Shown piece after piece: positions 1 to 12,719 of a stretch of DNA of 64,000 bases; within the stretch, counting starts at the first letter, position 1, and each line of letters starts with the position of its first letter. Below the pieces are notes generated by a model, which did not search any database, had not been told where the DNA came from, and saw only the letters and a list, made by a program, of their open reading frames with translations. The translations under genes were made by a program, and so were the position numbers. Source of the DNA: Streblospio benedicti (Eukaryota; Annelida; Polychaeta; Spionida; Spionidae); the NCBI GenBank assembly GCA_019095985.1, contig CM032666.1:58390205-58454204 (forward strand), given 5' to 3'.

Positions 1-1351
1 TGATCTGAAACGTTAGCCAAAGGAAATACGATGATGCAATTAATGAATCAGTCACACAGAGAGAATACAAATACATAATACACTTATCAAAAATGCATGG
101 TAAAACATATTCAGTGGAAATTATCTATAAAATTACATGAGCATGGAAAAAATGGCATCTCTTACCAATAGCTAAAAATAAGCAGAAAAAAATTATAAAT
201 CATTTTCACTGAAACGCAATAAACTTTGATAATTTAACAAAAATTCATAAATAGATTTTGTTAGAAAATTTCAAACAATGAATGAAAATAAATTTGCCAC
301 CCAAGTTCTGTGGCAAATGTATGAACAAATGTTTAAGAACCAAGTGATGTACCCCTGGTTTTACTGGGTGAAATTTGCAGACTTTTCATACGAATGGTCC
401 CTACATATTTCAGTATGTTGGGCATTGTTGGAATTATATAGATATTAAAGTAGTTTATCAGGACATAAAGAGGAAGTGACTCAATTTCATTCGCAGCAAC
501 AATAACAAATGTTCATTAAATGTTTGAGCCTCACCTCTGACGGTTTCTCTTCTGTGAAAGCAAAAACTTCTAGCAAAGACATCATAAATCCCTTGTCCAC
601 TTTGACGTTAAATTCTTGGATTATCAACTTTGCATATCTGAAATAAAACATTACATCTTGAAACTAAATGCTTCATTTTATCTGCCAAAATAAATATATT
701 CTATGAGTCCAGCTATACTAAGGCATCATCAAAAATGTCAAACCCCTCAGCCTTATGAATGGCATTTGTCCACAATATTGGGAACATTTGAATGTTTTAT
801 CAACATTGTTGACTTAACTTTCACAACATGTGTTCTTATGACTCATTGATGATCTTATTACAGCAGCTAGGTCAATCTCTATCAAACAGATTCTGTTATG
901 GCGTAGCTAGCACGAGTAAATAATGAAGACTGATTCTTGTTTATCTAAAAATTACCCACAATGCAATTGCTTGTACCCACCTGGTGGCTAAAAATGGTAC
1001 TGCAATAGTCAAAGTCGCATGAGTCACTTGATGTTGTCTATGGCATTCACTGGCACACTATGTATTCCTATGACGCATTGTTGATGCAATTTCAACAGCG
1101 TGACTCTCTTTGATGAGGCTCGCAAGTCTTATTAAAAAATGCGTGTCCCATGTAGAGGACAGTCACCCGTCTGCACAAAAAAAAGAACTCACCTAGCTTG
1201 AAAACAACCCCTACTACAAGGCTCAGTTGGTTACTAACGGTGCCTAACTGAAGATCCAGGTCCATGTACCAACACCATGTGGCCTCCCTCCGCTATAATC
1301 ATCAAAATTGATGGCTGCAGAGTTTACATACAAATAAAAAACAAAGACCAC
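1..1351. other. Intron copy downstream of VPS13 exon j (block C)
   Basis: AT-rich noncoding DNA. It matches 15945-17517 of block A almost from end to end, with many small indels, so it is the same intron in a second copy. Near 1021 it carries a copy of the exon j donor-side repeat (a segment reading gagtcacttgatgttgtc). I see no coding exon in it. Confidence 0.7.
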
Positions 1352-1501
1352 TTGATGTTGTCGATCACTGCGTTCGGCACGGCCCCTCCCCATGAGTGCG
1401 AAGTAATCTGCAACGGTTCCAGCGTCCGCGGGTGATGTAGGGGCGTGGGGGAAAATTAGAACACCTTTGGGGAAATACGCGTCGCACAGCTGGTTGTCCA
1501 T
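1352..1501 (-). pseudogene. VPS13: VPS13 exon j, decayed copy C
   Basis: This matches exon j of block A (17518-17669), including the DNQLCDAYFP start and the 3' end next to a lost or weakened donor. Its length is 150 nt against 152 nt, and several internal insertions and deletions break the frame in the middle. Either it is a degenerate tandem copy or it is noisy consensus sequence. It cannot encode the domain as written. Confidence 0.7.
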
Positions 1502-2374
1502 CTGCAAAAGGTTAATGGACAATTGAAAATTGATGAATGAAAATTAAAATGGATGTACAATGTGTTAAATTCACTTTTATTCTCCTACATGTCCACGCAC
1601 ACACAAAGGTTGTCAATCTAGAACAGGGCAACACAAACATCCAATTGACAATCATCATCACTCCTTGAAAATAGATGATCCTATCATTTTTCTTAATAGC
1701 TGGTTGTCGATCTGCGACAGGTTAATTGTTGACAGTTGAAATTTAATGAATGAAAATGAAAATAGATGTGGAGTGAACATATTCAACAATGGAATAACTG
1801 AACAATCGGAAAAGCTGGTTGTCGATCTGCAACAAAGGTAACACAATAGGTTAAATTAAGTCTTCTTCTCTGTCTACCACTGTATTGACATTGCTGAAGA
1901 CAGGTTTTATAACACTAAGCTTCCATTTGACCACATCAAGTGCTTTTCCTGACGGGTACAAAATCATGACACTAGGGTGGTGAGACCAGAATGTAAAGAG
2001 AGAATGTAGAAAAATGAACGCATTCCTTTGCATACAGGCACATACAACTTTATCCAAAAGGTTAACTTTATTCTTCTTTTTTTCTCTGTTTTCTATGGCA
2101 AACAAATATACCACTGTATTGACATAGCTTGAAGACACAGCTTCCATTTGACTATATCAAGTGGCCCTAACAGGACTTTCAATTCCGACCTCTGGTTGTG
2201 AGACCAGAATGATGCCATCATCCCAAGCAGCAGTTAACCCATTCTATGGACAAGTATGATTTTTATACAATTCGTGGCCATGCTTATAGTACATGTTACA
2301 GTGTTCAGTGAAGTGTAACACACAGATATGTTGACAATTATGAATACTTATATGTATGAATACTTAATGGTTAC
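1502..2374. other. Intron i/j of block C with repeated exon j acceptor
   Basis: Two further copies of the exon j 5' end (agctggttgtcgatctgc) occur near 1701 and 1814, in the upstream intron on the minus strand. The segment 1860-2240 matches block B at 4980-5370 and is absent from block A. No coding exon is seen. Confidence 0.6.
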
Positions 2375-2506
2375 CTGTACTCTGTGGACCTTGGTGCATG
2401 AAGATGTTGTGCTTGAGGCGCTGAACTCGAGCCACACGGCGGGTGGTTTTCGCTGGAGGCGGCCACAGAACGGACGCGACATCTCCATCTGCTGCAGGTC
2501 CGCCTC
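2375..2506 (-). pseudogene. VPS13: VPS13 exon i, decayed copy C
   Basis: Clear match to exon i of block A (18796-18933), including the EADLQQMEMS start and the HRVQ end. It is 132 nt long instead of 138 nt. Several missing bases around the middle break the WLEFRASEHN part. Flanking intron sequence is also shared with blocks A and B. Confidence 0.7.
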
Positions 2507-2868
2507 CTACACAGGGGTTTATGAAGCAAAACTTGGGGAACATATATATAATTAACTAATAGAACACATTTCCTTTGTATCCTATACATTACAAAATCAC
2601 CTACTAGAGGGCCCAATCTTCAAGATGTTAGCTACCCTTAAAAGAAATATTTACCTTGAGACCCCCGATATTCCAATTGATGAAGCATTTCTTATGATGT
2701 TATTTATGAAAGAATATATGAGTTTTAATAATGTATGAGTTTTAATGTATGTATGTTTTTTGCAAATTGTATATAGAATGTTTTAAAAAAAAATTGAACG
2801 TTGTTACATTTCAATATCACATGTATGTTGATTTGTTAAATAAAAATGCCACCATTACAGGGTTTCAC

Positions 2869-2970
2869 CATGAAGTCCTCTAGCCTGACTTGTGGCTCCC
2901 CCGGCCTGCCAACTCCTCCAGCAGCACAGAAACCTCCATCGCCAGCGTGCAGCTTATTCTTCACCTCTAC
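2869..2970 (-). pseudogene. VPS13: VPS13 exon h, decayed copy C
   Basis: This matches exon h of block A (19337-19441) and keeps the EDFM end. It is 102 nt instead of 105 nt, with changes inside (the LKPLAMEV stretch is damaged). The donor next to ATG reads gtgaaa instead of gtgagg, so splicing is doubtful too. Confidence 0.65.
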
Positions 2971-3624
2971 CTGCAAAAACACACCACCACCAGGGGGTCA
3001 CCACACAACACCATCTATTTCAAAATGATAGAAAGCACATTAACAGAATTGTTGGTGATCGACCCAAGAGGGCATTGTTCAAGATTGATTATACAAGATT
3101 TTACCAAAGGACAGGGACCATGCATATTTTTTGAAAGTGGCTCTGGTGGTCATGGGGACTCACCACACAACACCATCTATAACCTGCAAATATCCTTACA
3201 GCTCAAAATTACTACAAACCGTATCATCTTTTTTCTTTATATTTCATAGTAGACAAAGAATTTATTATATACACCCACCCTCCCAATGACAGTCCTGGTT
3301 TGTCACGTGACCTAAACATGTCATTCTTATTGAACCACCAATTGATGTCTTTTAAAAAATGAGTCCCAAATGGTTTCTGTTGGAATCTTTAAATTTTGTC
3401 TATATTTGCCCATAGCTGTTTCTTTTTGCACAGATGGTTTGTTATCATATAACACATTCAACAATAATAATGTCAGAAAATATCATTGTTATATTACATA
3501 ATAACAAATTTAATGGTAAATTTAAACAGATTTGACGGTGATCAACACCAGGCTTTTAGTGTTCAAGAAAAAATTATAGCAAGATGAAACCTCCCATATG
3601 TCTGTATAAATGTATAACGAAGAA

Positions 3625-3751
3625 GAATATGGCGGGCTGCCTAAACTTACAGGAATGCGACCTCCTCATACAGCGGGTTGATGAGAGAGGTGGAACATCC
3701 CGGCCAGAGACAGGAAGAAGGGGCCAACGCCGCTTTTTCTGCCTCCTGCAG
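3625..3751 (-). pseudogene. VPS13: VPS13 exon g, decayed copy C
   Basis: This is recognisable from the LQEAEKA start and the NPLYEEVAF core shared with exon g at 7390-7518 and 22821-22949. Small insertions break the frame, and the IWE/donor end is lost. It is the first exon of the third g-h-i-j set. Confidence 0.65.
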
Positions 3752-4721
3752 CTAAAATACAGCACACAGGGGGAGGTGTAGATTACAGAGGAACATTTTT
3801 GAGATTTTAGGCACATTTTATAAAGAACATCTTGAACAACATGAGGTTTCTTATTCTAATAGAGAAAGAAATGTGGTTCCAGATGGTTTTCTTTGAAGTT
3901 AGAATTTATAATTAGGGTGCCTTTAATCTATTCATGGTCCTATTGTTGTTTTTTAAAAACTGGCCCACGATAGATCAAATCCACCTTTTGGCACACAACC
4001 ATCTTCAATTCAAAATGCATTTTCATTAGTTAGAAATCATAGTATGACAGTCCATATTTGTTATATATGAGAAATATGAACTTTTTGGATTATTCATTCA
4101 TTTTGAGGGAAATGTTACTGTGAAACATGGCAAAATCCATCACCTCCACCTCTTGCAGCTACAACACACACAATACTTAGGGCTCACTTTATCAAGTAAA
4201 AGGACCAGGTGCAAATGGTAAGGTGACAGGTATTTTCTTCAATGTGCAAAGTACCAACCCGATGATTTTTTCATCATCTTTAGGCATGGGACATTCATGG
4301 CTGCAGACCCCTTTACAGTTGCAAAACACACCACTTATCAAAATGATAAATTAAACTCATCTTTGGAACATAACTTCATTCATGGCAAATGCATTTCCAT
4401 AAAATAGATATTTTGGTGCAGAATTGTTCCCTTTTGTCACTTGTTTGAAGCGATTCAAAAACAGATTTTACTAAAAATATTCGAAGTGCAGCATTATGCC
4501 GCTGGGACTCACTTGAAATAGTTTTTGCTTTCAAGAGTTATCAATAAACGCAATAAGCAGTTGGACTTTGCTTAAAAATCATTGAAATTGATGGCTAAAG
4601 AAATCGTCATACAAACAGTAGGAGGTGGATGTTTTCAGTTATTCTAACTCCCTTTAGCATAACACCACTTAGCTAGATATGTTATTAATTTCTTGAAAAT
4701 AATCGGATACCTAATGAATTT
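3752..4721. other. Intron f/g copy belonging to block C
   Basis: This matches the block B intron at 7540-8335 (for example the stretch reading aatagagaaagaaatgtggt). It stops matching at ctaatgaatttac (about 4721), where it joins exon j sequence. It is intron DNA carried into the tandem duplicate, with no coding signal. Confidence 0.65.
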
Positions 4722-4757
4722 ACCGTGGGGAAATACGCCAAGACAGCTGGTTGGCCT
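4722..4757 (-). pseudogene. VPS13: VPS13 exon j, 5' fragment at duplication breakpoint
   Basis: Only the first ~36 nt of exon j of block B remain (cgtggggaaatacgcc and the DNQL end). On its low side it runs straight into intron f/g sequence. This is what a tandem duplication with one breakpoint inside exon j would leave. Further exon j acceptor copies follow at about 4933. Confidence 0.65.
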
Positions 4758-5501
4758 ATCTGCAAACGAAGGCAAACACAAAGGTCCAATTGACAATCAT
4801 CACTCCTAAAAATACATTGTCCAGGGATCTAGAACAGGTTAAATGTTGACAATTGAAGTTTAATGAATAAGTATGAAAAATAGATGTGGGGTTAATATAT
4901 TCAACAATGGAATAACTGAACAATTGGAAAAGACTGGTTGTCGATCTGCAACAAAAGGTAACACAATAGGTTAAATTAAATCTTCTTCTCTGTCTACTAC
5001 TGTATTACCATTGCTGAAGACAGGTTTTATAACCTAAGCTTCCATTTGACCACATCGAAGTGCCCCTGGCGGGTACAAAATCTGACACTAGGGTGGTGAG
5101 ACCAGAATGTAAAAGAGAGAATGTAGAAAATGGGCGTACTCCTTTGCATACAGGCACATACAAACTTAATAAAAAGGTTAACTTTTTCTTCTTTTTTCTC
5201 TCTCTGTTTTTCTATGGCAAGCAAACTCCAGACTATTGACTTTAGTCTGGCGACCTTGTTGCAACCTTAGGAAGATGATATATCAAAGTGGCCCCTAACA
5301 GGACTTGAATTCCGACCTCAAGGTTGTGAGACCAGAATGATGCCATCATCCCAAGCAGCAGTTAACCCATTCTATGGACAATTATGATTTTTGACAATTA
5401 CAGAAGCCATGCTTATAGTACATGTTACAGTGTTCCAAAAGTGTAACACACACAGATATGTTGACAATTATGAATAATTATTATGAATATTTATTAGTTA
5501 C

Positions 5502-5643
5502 CTGTACTCTGTGGACCTTTGGTGCATGAAGATGTTGTGCTCTGAGGCGCTTGAACTCGAGCCACAAAGAAACCAGGTGGTAGGTTCGCTGGGCCGGCCA
5601 CAGAAAGGAAAAGCGACATCTCCATCTGCTGCAGGTCCGCCTC
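5502..5643 (-). pseudogene. VPS13: VPS13 exon i, copy B (frame damaged)
   Basis: This copy of exon i has intact acceptor and EADLQQMEMS start, and a VHRVQ end followed by a gtaact donor. It is 142 nt instead of 138 nt. Changes in the YHPAVWLEF region shift the frame. The downstream intron is nearly identical to that of block A over several hundred bases, so the damage is recent or is consensus error. Confidence 0.65.
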
Positions 5644-6046
5644 CTACACACAGCAGGGACACATTTCAATTCTACTCTCACTGTTCTGTGAAGCAAAACT
5701 TGGGGAACATATATAGAATAACTAATAGAACACATTTCCTTTGTATCCTATACATTACAAATCACTACTTCAGAGGGCCCAATCTTCAAGATGTTAGCTA
5801 CCTTTATTAAGAAATATTTACCTTGAGACCCCTGATATTCCAATCTGATGAAGCATAGTTATGATGTTATTTATGATAAGAATATATGAGTTTTAATGTA
5901 TGTATGAGTTTTAAGAATGTATGTTTTTTACTAAATTGTATATAGAATGTTTTATGTTATAATATGCTTTTTGTTACATAAGCCTATATCACATGTATGT
6001 TGATTTGGTTACAATAAAACGCTATTCTATCCTCGCGCGCCCTCAC

Positions 6047-6152
6047 CATGAAGTCCTCTAGCCTGACTTGGGCTCCCCCCTGCCTGCCAGCGATCCTCCA
6101 GCAGCACAGAAACCTCCATCGCCAGCGGCTTCAGCTTGTTCTTCACCTCTAC
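6047..6152 (-). pseudogene. VPS13: VPS13 exon h, copy B (1-nt frame shift)
   Basis: 106 nt against 105 nt in block A. The VEVKNKLKPLAMEV start and EDFM end are intact, and both splice sites match block A. The change sits in the GEPTVT stretch, where the C-run differs (ggctcccccctgcc against ggctccccggcc). That is typical of a homopolymer consensus error, so this exon may be functional in reality. Confidence 0.6.
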
Positions 6153-7326
6153 CTGAAACAGCACCACAGGGGGTTACACAAACGTGATCGACTTCTGGCA
6201 AATATCCTTACAGCTCAAAGAATGAACACTTCTCTCATCTTGGGTTTCTTCATTCATGATATAGACAAGAATTTAAAGATTCCAACAGAGCTTCTTCAGG
6301 CCGAATGACAGTCCTTTGTTTGTCACGTGACCGCCTTGTCATGGGGTCTCAACCAAAAAATGTCAGAAAAACATTCTGGAACATATAAGCTATATTTTGG
6401 AAAAATGTCCTCCATCTTTCAAAATGTGAGTCCCAATGGTTTCTGTTGGTATTTTAAAAAGCTTGTTGTTATATCCTTACAGCTGTTTTCTTTGTCTTTG
6501 ACATATGAAATCTTTTCATACAACACATTCAAAAACAGGGACCATGTATATTTTTTAAGTCATTGTTTCTAACTATTTTCAAACTTTTATATTCACATGT
6601 TTAAACAAATTTGCTGGTTTATTTTTGTCATGGATGGGTCTGTCACATTGCTAACACATTCTAGAAAATTCATAAAGCACATTGTTATATTAAAATAACA
6701 AATTTCAGCAATGTTTAAAAACATATTTGCTGAACCGTGAGCCCAGGCTTTTTGTTCATCTTGAATTTGATAGGCAGATAAATATTTTTAAAAAAATGTT
6801 GGATCTTTTTGATAAATTTTTTAAAATGCTTGTACTATGAAATGAAGTTTCAGGGATCTTTCTACCTCTACTAGCGTACATACCTCCCATACAGCAGCTG
6901 TGTACTATTACACTCGTAACTCTGATCTTGTATCTCTAGCTTTATTATTGAGACAACTAACTAGAATACATGCATACCACACTTATAACTCAATCTGATG
7001 ACGCACAGGCACTCACCACACAACACCATCTAATTCTGGTAACTTCTGGTGATCAAACATCCTTCCAGCAGGGTGTTCATTAAGCACTAGCCACTCGACC
7101 ATGGCTAGTGTAAATTTCTACTGGCTAGTGTAAATTCAAAGTCACTCGCCACAGTCGGCGAATATGATTACTTGATTCCAACACTTTAATAATTAATGAT
7201 GGCCAATTTCAATTGAACATGGCGAGTGTAAATTGAAAGTCACTCGCCACACATGTCGAGTGTTCTACTGAACGAGTGATATTTCCTGTTCCAGCTCATA
7301 ATACATATGGTGACAATGTAAAATTT

Positions 7327-7405
7327 ACCTCCCATATGGCTGTACCATGTGTACATACCTCCCATACAGCTGTACTGTGTATACCTTACCTCCCATATAG
7401 CGGGG
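7327..7405 (-). repeat. Short tandem copies of the exon g donor junction
   Basis: The junction acctcccatatagc at 7388 is preceded in the intron by two more copies at 7327 and 7357, spaced 30-31 bp. The same array is present in block A at about 22759-22830. The repeat therefore contains the last bases of exon g plus the splice donor region. Confidence 0.65.
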
Positions 7406-7518
7406 CTGCCTGTGACTGACAGGAATGCGACCTCCTCGTACAGCGGGTTGATGAGAGACACTGAGATGCCGGCCAGAGACAGGAACAGGGCCAACGTCGC
7501 CTTCTCAGCCTCCTGCAG
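7390..7518 (-). CDS. VPS13: VPS13-family protein, exon g (block B)
   Basis: Coding exon of a VPS13-family bridge protein, which moves lipids between membranes at contact sites. It reads 43 codons without a stop (LQEAEKATLALFLSLAG... to ...TGSPAIWE). The acceptor is CTGTAG and the donor GTAAGG, phase 0 on both sides. The pattern 'SLAGISVSLIN...EEVAFLSVT...WE' is the conserved segment that in vertebrate VPS13A/C reads like 'ISLVNNYTKQEVAYIGITSS..WE'. It follows exon f in phase and precedes exon h (VEVKNK). An almost identical copy lies at 22821-22949. The paralogue (A/C-like, D or B) cannot be settled here. Confidence 0.8.
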
Positions 7519-10226
7519 CTACAGACCAAAGGACAGTGTGAGACGTCATCAGCACATGCTCGCATATTTCATTACTTTTTTAACGAGACTTTCTGGAGAT
7601 AAAATATTTCTCAAAATATGCTTGTTTTTTATCTTAGTGTAAAAGTACATTCATTTCCCTTTTTAAAAATGCAGCTACAGCACAAGGGACACATGAAGGT
7701 CAGTCAATTTTCAAAGAAACATCTTTGAACCACACAAAAATGTTTCTCCTTCTAATAGAGAAAGAAATGTGGTTCCAGATGGTTTTCTTTGGAAGTTAGG
7801 GAACTTATAATTGACTCATAATTAGGGTCCCTTAATCTGTACATGGTCCGATTGTTGTTTTTGAATACTGGCTCCATGATAGATCAAATCCACCTTCTTA
7901 GCCTCTTACAGATGCAAAACACTTATGCTTGGCTAAATGATAGATTAAACTCATCTTTTGAAACATAACTTCCTTCAATTCATATGCATTTCCATAAAAA
8001 TACATATTTTGGTGTAGAATTATTCCTTTTGTCCCATAACTTACTTCAATCAAAACAGATTTCCATAAAAATAAATCTTTTAGTGCAGCATTATGCTGTG
8101 GTAACATGAAGGTTGTTATTTGCTTTCAAGAGTTAACAATAAACGCAATAAGCAGTTGGACTTTGTTTGAAAACATCCCAAGCTCTTTGCAAAATAAGCA
8201 AATCGTCATGCGTAGAACAGTAAGAGGTGGAGCGGTGCAATTTTCAGTTATTCTAACTCACTTAGTTTAACACCACTTAGATAGATATGTTATTAATTTT
8301 CTTTCAAATAATCTGATACCTAATGAATTTACGCAGTCATGTAAGAAAAACAGGTTTTTGACTGGCATTTTCAAATTGCATGTCTGCGATTTACAATTTT
8401 AGACTTGAATAGATTTCAACATTATTGAATATATATAAATGACATTGTCAGAATACCTACTAACACGCAAAGGAAAAAAACAACAACAGTTTGTTTTCGT
8501 AAATGATATATATGTACCGTTCCACACCTATTGTTGTTGTTTTGTTTTCTGTCACCTAGTGAATCTCTTTCACTTTGTATAGTATTTTCATTCCAACAGT
8601 ACAATATACTATTAACATCTTGATCAGTTTATTATTGGGTAACTAACTATGAAATAATTTACAAAACAATTGGAGGAAAATTCTGGTTAATTTTTGAAAA
8701 AATTGCACAAAAAAATTACCAGTCAAACAATTTTATTTTGTCGCCCGTCCATCAGAAATCATAAAACGGTTGTTTACTTTTTTGAACGTTAAAACTATTA
8801 TCGGGACAGTCGTTTTTACCCGGAAAGATCTCAAAAAGTTGTCGAAACATTTATGAAGTAGTTTTCTCGTAAAGTAAGAGATTTAAATTTTGTTATGGGA
8901 ACCTAAAATAGTAGTAAGGCAATACTACATTCCTTGAAAGTGGTTCAAAAATTTCATAAATACGATTTCAATAGTATTCATAAACATTAGCCAGAATTCA
9001 AATTCTTTTTTTGCAATTTAGTTAACCAGTTGGTACCTATACTTTTGACATTTTGCAGGATGAGTAGATATTTACCTAAAAATTTTGTAGTTCATTTCAT
9101 AAGAACAATAAATAAGATTTTGGTATTCAGGGGTCAGATTAGCCATTGTTTAAAACCTTTATGCAGACATATTCACCTTCTTTCTTTGCTTTCAGTACCT
9201 ATACTACATTCCTAAAGTTGAAGGCAGCAGAAAACATAATCACTAGTATTCAGGTCCAGGATAACTGTCAAAGTTTACTGACAAAAAGGGACAAAAAGTA
9301 CAATGTTTTGCAGGACAAGTAGATATTTGAGGGTTACCAGTTGGATGAGTAGCATTTCAAAATCCTGACCCTGAAGTATCACTACAGTAAAAAAAAAAAG
9401 ACCAGTTCCACATCAAATCATACATATCAGGTCATGCGTATTTCTCTACGTTCCAGTGAAATCATGCAGACATGACATATTCACCTGTTGCTGAGACACA
9501 TGAGGCAGATTTCCTGGTGAAGGCAGCAGGAAAAACAAATCACATCAGTGCCCCAGATAACTGTCAAATCTTACTAGTCTACAGGACTAGTATGGCAAAA
9601 AAGTTATTAGTCCTGCACCAACTGTTCCTCGTTCTACATGTTATATAAATTTTTATAGAATTCTTATATAATTCTTATTCATCCTTTAGGTTTCGATACT
9701 AGTCTAGGACTATTGGACGAGTACTTATCTGAGGCACTGCACATTCACAGCAATATAGTTATAAAATACATATAAATGTCAATATTCTCAAGCTGAAGGC
9801 TCAGACCAGCTTACAATTTGCATTCTATGATTTAGGAGGAGTTTTTTGTCAGAAATTCTGTATACTACATCCCAAATATTTTTTTTTTACCTCTGAGTGC
9901 ACAAAGAAACAATATATCATTAACACAACACAGTTTAGTTAATCATTTAAAATTGTGATTTCCTATGTTGTTTTCGTTGGTAAAAATGGCACCCTCCTGT
10001 TTCAAAATAGTTCTTGTCTAAATTGTCTAAATTATCAGACTAAAATCAAATCATCATGTAGGAACGCAAGACTTTTAAAACAGACTAAAAAGTAGAGAAT
10101 AAACAAGAATATCATCTTCAACTTACATGCCTAGCAGGTCCATGCCAGTACAAATTACACATAGGTACTTGACATTAAACATTCCATATTCTACATTTTT
10201 TTTAAAGTGTTATTTGAGTTACTTAC
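7519..10226. other. Intron f/g of the VPS13-like gene
   Basis: Noncoding AT-rich DNA. It contains a partial direct duplication: 9165-9300 and 9477-9600 share segments such as gacatattcacct, gaaggcagcag and gataactgtcaaa. The part up to about 8335 is also present in block C. No further VPS13 exon is needed between f and g, because their phases join. Confidence 0.6.
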
Positions 10227-10316
10227 ATTTCTAGCCTTGAATGCGATGCGTTCATCCTGCGTCAACAAGAGCACCCTCTGCAGGCCATCGAGATAGGATA
10301 CCCAGTGCACCACCAC
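10227..10316 (-). CDS. VPS13: VPS13-family protein, exon f
   Basis: 30 codons with a CCTAG acceptor and a GTAAGT donor, phase 0 at both ends. It encodes VVVHWVSYLDGLQRVLLLTQ followed by DERIAFKARN. 'WVSYLDGLQRVLL.T.D' is one of the most conserved VPS13 motifs (VPS13A: 'YLVSFFEGLQRIILFTEDPRVFK'), lying just before the VPS13 C-terminal region. This is the strongest single piece of family evidence in the window. Only one copy is seen. Confidence 0.85.
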
Positions 10317-11304
10317 CTAGGACAGCATTGACAGCAATCAAAACACAATACATAGCATATACAAAATCTTTAAACCTTACCAACAATCTCAAATTTCGGT
10401 CAAAGTTCATGAAACTTTGAACCTGAAATACCTTTTTGCTCTAAATCAACACATTAAATTTACAGGGCTATAGCTATAACCATTTTCATACCGTAAACCT
10501 GTTTCTTCGCCACAGCGATCCTAACCACACATATTCCATTAACGTTAATGAACAGCACATATTCCATAATCAGTTAATGTGTTTTTGAATCCCTTCTCAA
10601 CCAAATTATCTAGATTTAAAAGTGGCTAAAGTCTTGGAGAGTCTTATGGAAAGAGGAAGTTTGTTCCACAATTTTAGGTGCTGCAATCTTAAAGGCTCTA
10701 TCAGCATATGATTTAGTTCAGCTTTTAAATTCTTTCAGCAAATTTGGTTAGTTTAAATATGTACTTTCATATGTAACATATCTGAATGTACATGATCACT
10801 GACAGCAAACCTTACAGGTGGGTGAATGCATAACTACATAAAGACTGTGTGTGGAACAAGAAATTTGGCAATAGAAATTATAGTCAATGAGCCATGACCT
10901 GAAAAACAGCTGTAAAGAGAATGCAATTAGTGCTTGCCCCAACGGTTTGATTATTAACCTTTTGTACCAATTCGAATTTCATCATCCCGATGGTGTACAA
11001 CATCACAAGTGAAGACCCACAAAAGTGTTTTATTAGGAAGCAGAATATAGCTTTAGAAATTATTTTAGCTTGACACATTAATGCACAACGGCCGAAGACA
11101 AAAATGTATCTATGAATAAATATTTTACAATTTATATTTTATCAAATTTTTAATAATGTTAGCTATCATCTAAGAGTGTTTTAAGTATCTAGTCGCCCAT
11201 CCTTGAAGCACAGTAAGTTTATAAAACAATGAAGTTTGTTAACAACAACCAATAGAAAAGCACTAAAACAAAACTTCTAGCGATGAAGAATCCTGTATAC
11301 TTAC
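10317..11304. other. Intron e/f
   Basis: AT-rich noncoding sequence between two phase-0 exons. I see no repeat, exon or RNA gene in it. Confidence 0.5.
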
Positions 11305-11346
11305 GTCTTCCCCTCCCATGGTGGCAATGTTTGAACAGCTTGTAAT
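11305..11346 (-). CDS. VPS13: VPS13-family protein, micro-exon e
   Basis: A 42-nt exon of 14 codons (ITSCSNIATMGGED). The acceptor is CTACTAG and the donor GTAAGT, phase 0 on both sides. It joins c (…TRLDK) and f (VVVHWVSYLDG) in frame. It sits where other VPS13 proteins have a short variable segment before the W-V-S-x-L-D-G motif. The call rests on splice sites and phase rather than on conserved residues. Confidence 0.5.
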
Positions 11347-11383
11347 CTAGTAGATTGACAAATAGTTTGTACGAAAAAAAACA

Positions 11384-11893
11384 CTATAACAATATTGACT
11401 AGTAAAAATTAAAATAGAATGTAAAATGATTTTTGGTGGTTAACTTGCTTTGTTTGTGTTATTTTTCTATTTTAATGTGCAGAAAAATATCAATTTCATG
11501 AAATTTCTTTCATATGGTTCCTTTATAATTTGAGTTGGAGATAATATATATGCAATGATTGTAAAGTAAAACTGGAAAATCAGTTCTTCAGTGATTTTCA
11601 ATGGTTACATAATCATTATCTACCAGGTATTATCTACAAAGAGCTATAACAATATTGGCTAGCAAAAATTTAAATGGAATGTAAAATGATTTTTAGTGGT
11701 TAACTTATTTTGTTTGTGTTATGAGTGTGCAGAAAAATATAAATTTCATGAAATTTCTTTCATATGGCTCCTTTATAATTTAATTTGGAGATAATACATA
11801 TGCAATGATTGTAAAGTAAAACTGGAAAATCAGTTCTTCCATGATTTTAATGTTTACATAATTATTCTCTACCAGGTATTATCTACAAAGAGC
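11384..11893. repeat. Two-unit tandem repeat, about 257 bp
   Basis: Direct repeat with units at about 11384-11642 and 11643-11893. Both begin near ctataacaatattg and end near accaggtattatctacaaag, with scattered substitutions and short indels. It lies in the intron just upstream (minus strand) of exon e. Confidence 0.75.
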
Positions 11894-12719
11894 ATCAAAG
11901 TATACATTTCAATGCTAATAGTAGGGTTAAAATGTTACCATTAAGTGAAATGTACAATTAGATTGTGCAAGAAATAATTTGCTAAAATGATTGAATATAT
12001 GAATTAAAAGAATCTAAAATATGTTACATCTAGTATAATAAGTCACTCCATCATTTTTCTATAAAGTAAAATGCAAAAAATTCACATACTAAGCAACTGA
12101 CACTGTACACATATACTGACCTTTTTCACTTCATGCTTCCCAGATTTTTTTCTCATTTTTCCTTTAATCTAACAGTAAAGAATTTTCAAAATAAATATAA
12201 AAATAAATCAAATTTGTACGTGATAATATTGCACATTGTCAAAACAATGGAACAGAATTCAAAACAATAATTCACTGACATATAAATCGGACAGAAACAT
12301 AAAAACTAACAATAATCTTGTATCCAAACTAAGAAACATGCTAAATACAAACAAAAGAATTCTACACCGTCTAAAACATATACATGTATTTCGCATACTA
12401 GACCCAGTATACATTCCATTATCACCCGAGTTACCTAAACACCTTTTTTCTTCATCATGGATGCAATAGCATTCTAGACTACTACGCAGTTCACTTGTAA
12501 TAACATTTCTAGATACTCATTAACTGTTACTCTTTCATGCAAACAAAAACAACAACAGTCCATGCTAGTTTACAGGGATGATTTAACACAGTCAGAAAAA
12601 GGGGTCCAAAGGCCCCATTCGTTTTGAAAAAGGGGGACCATAATTTTTAAGAGCTGCTAGCCCCAAAAATGATTGCTGTGTAGACGTCTCATTCATATTA
12701 TGAGCATCACTCAAATTAT
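11894..12719. other. Intron sequence between exons c and e
   Basis: AT-rich noncoding DNA with no recognisable exon, repeat or RNA gene. Confidence 0.45.
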
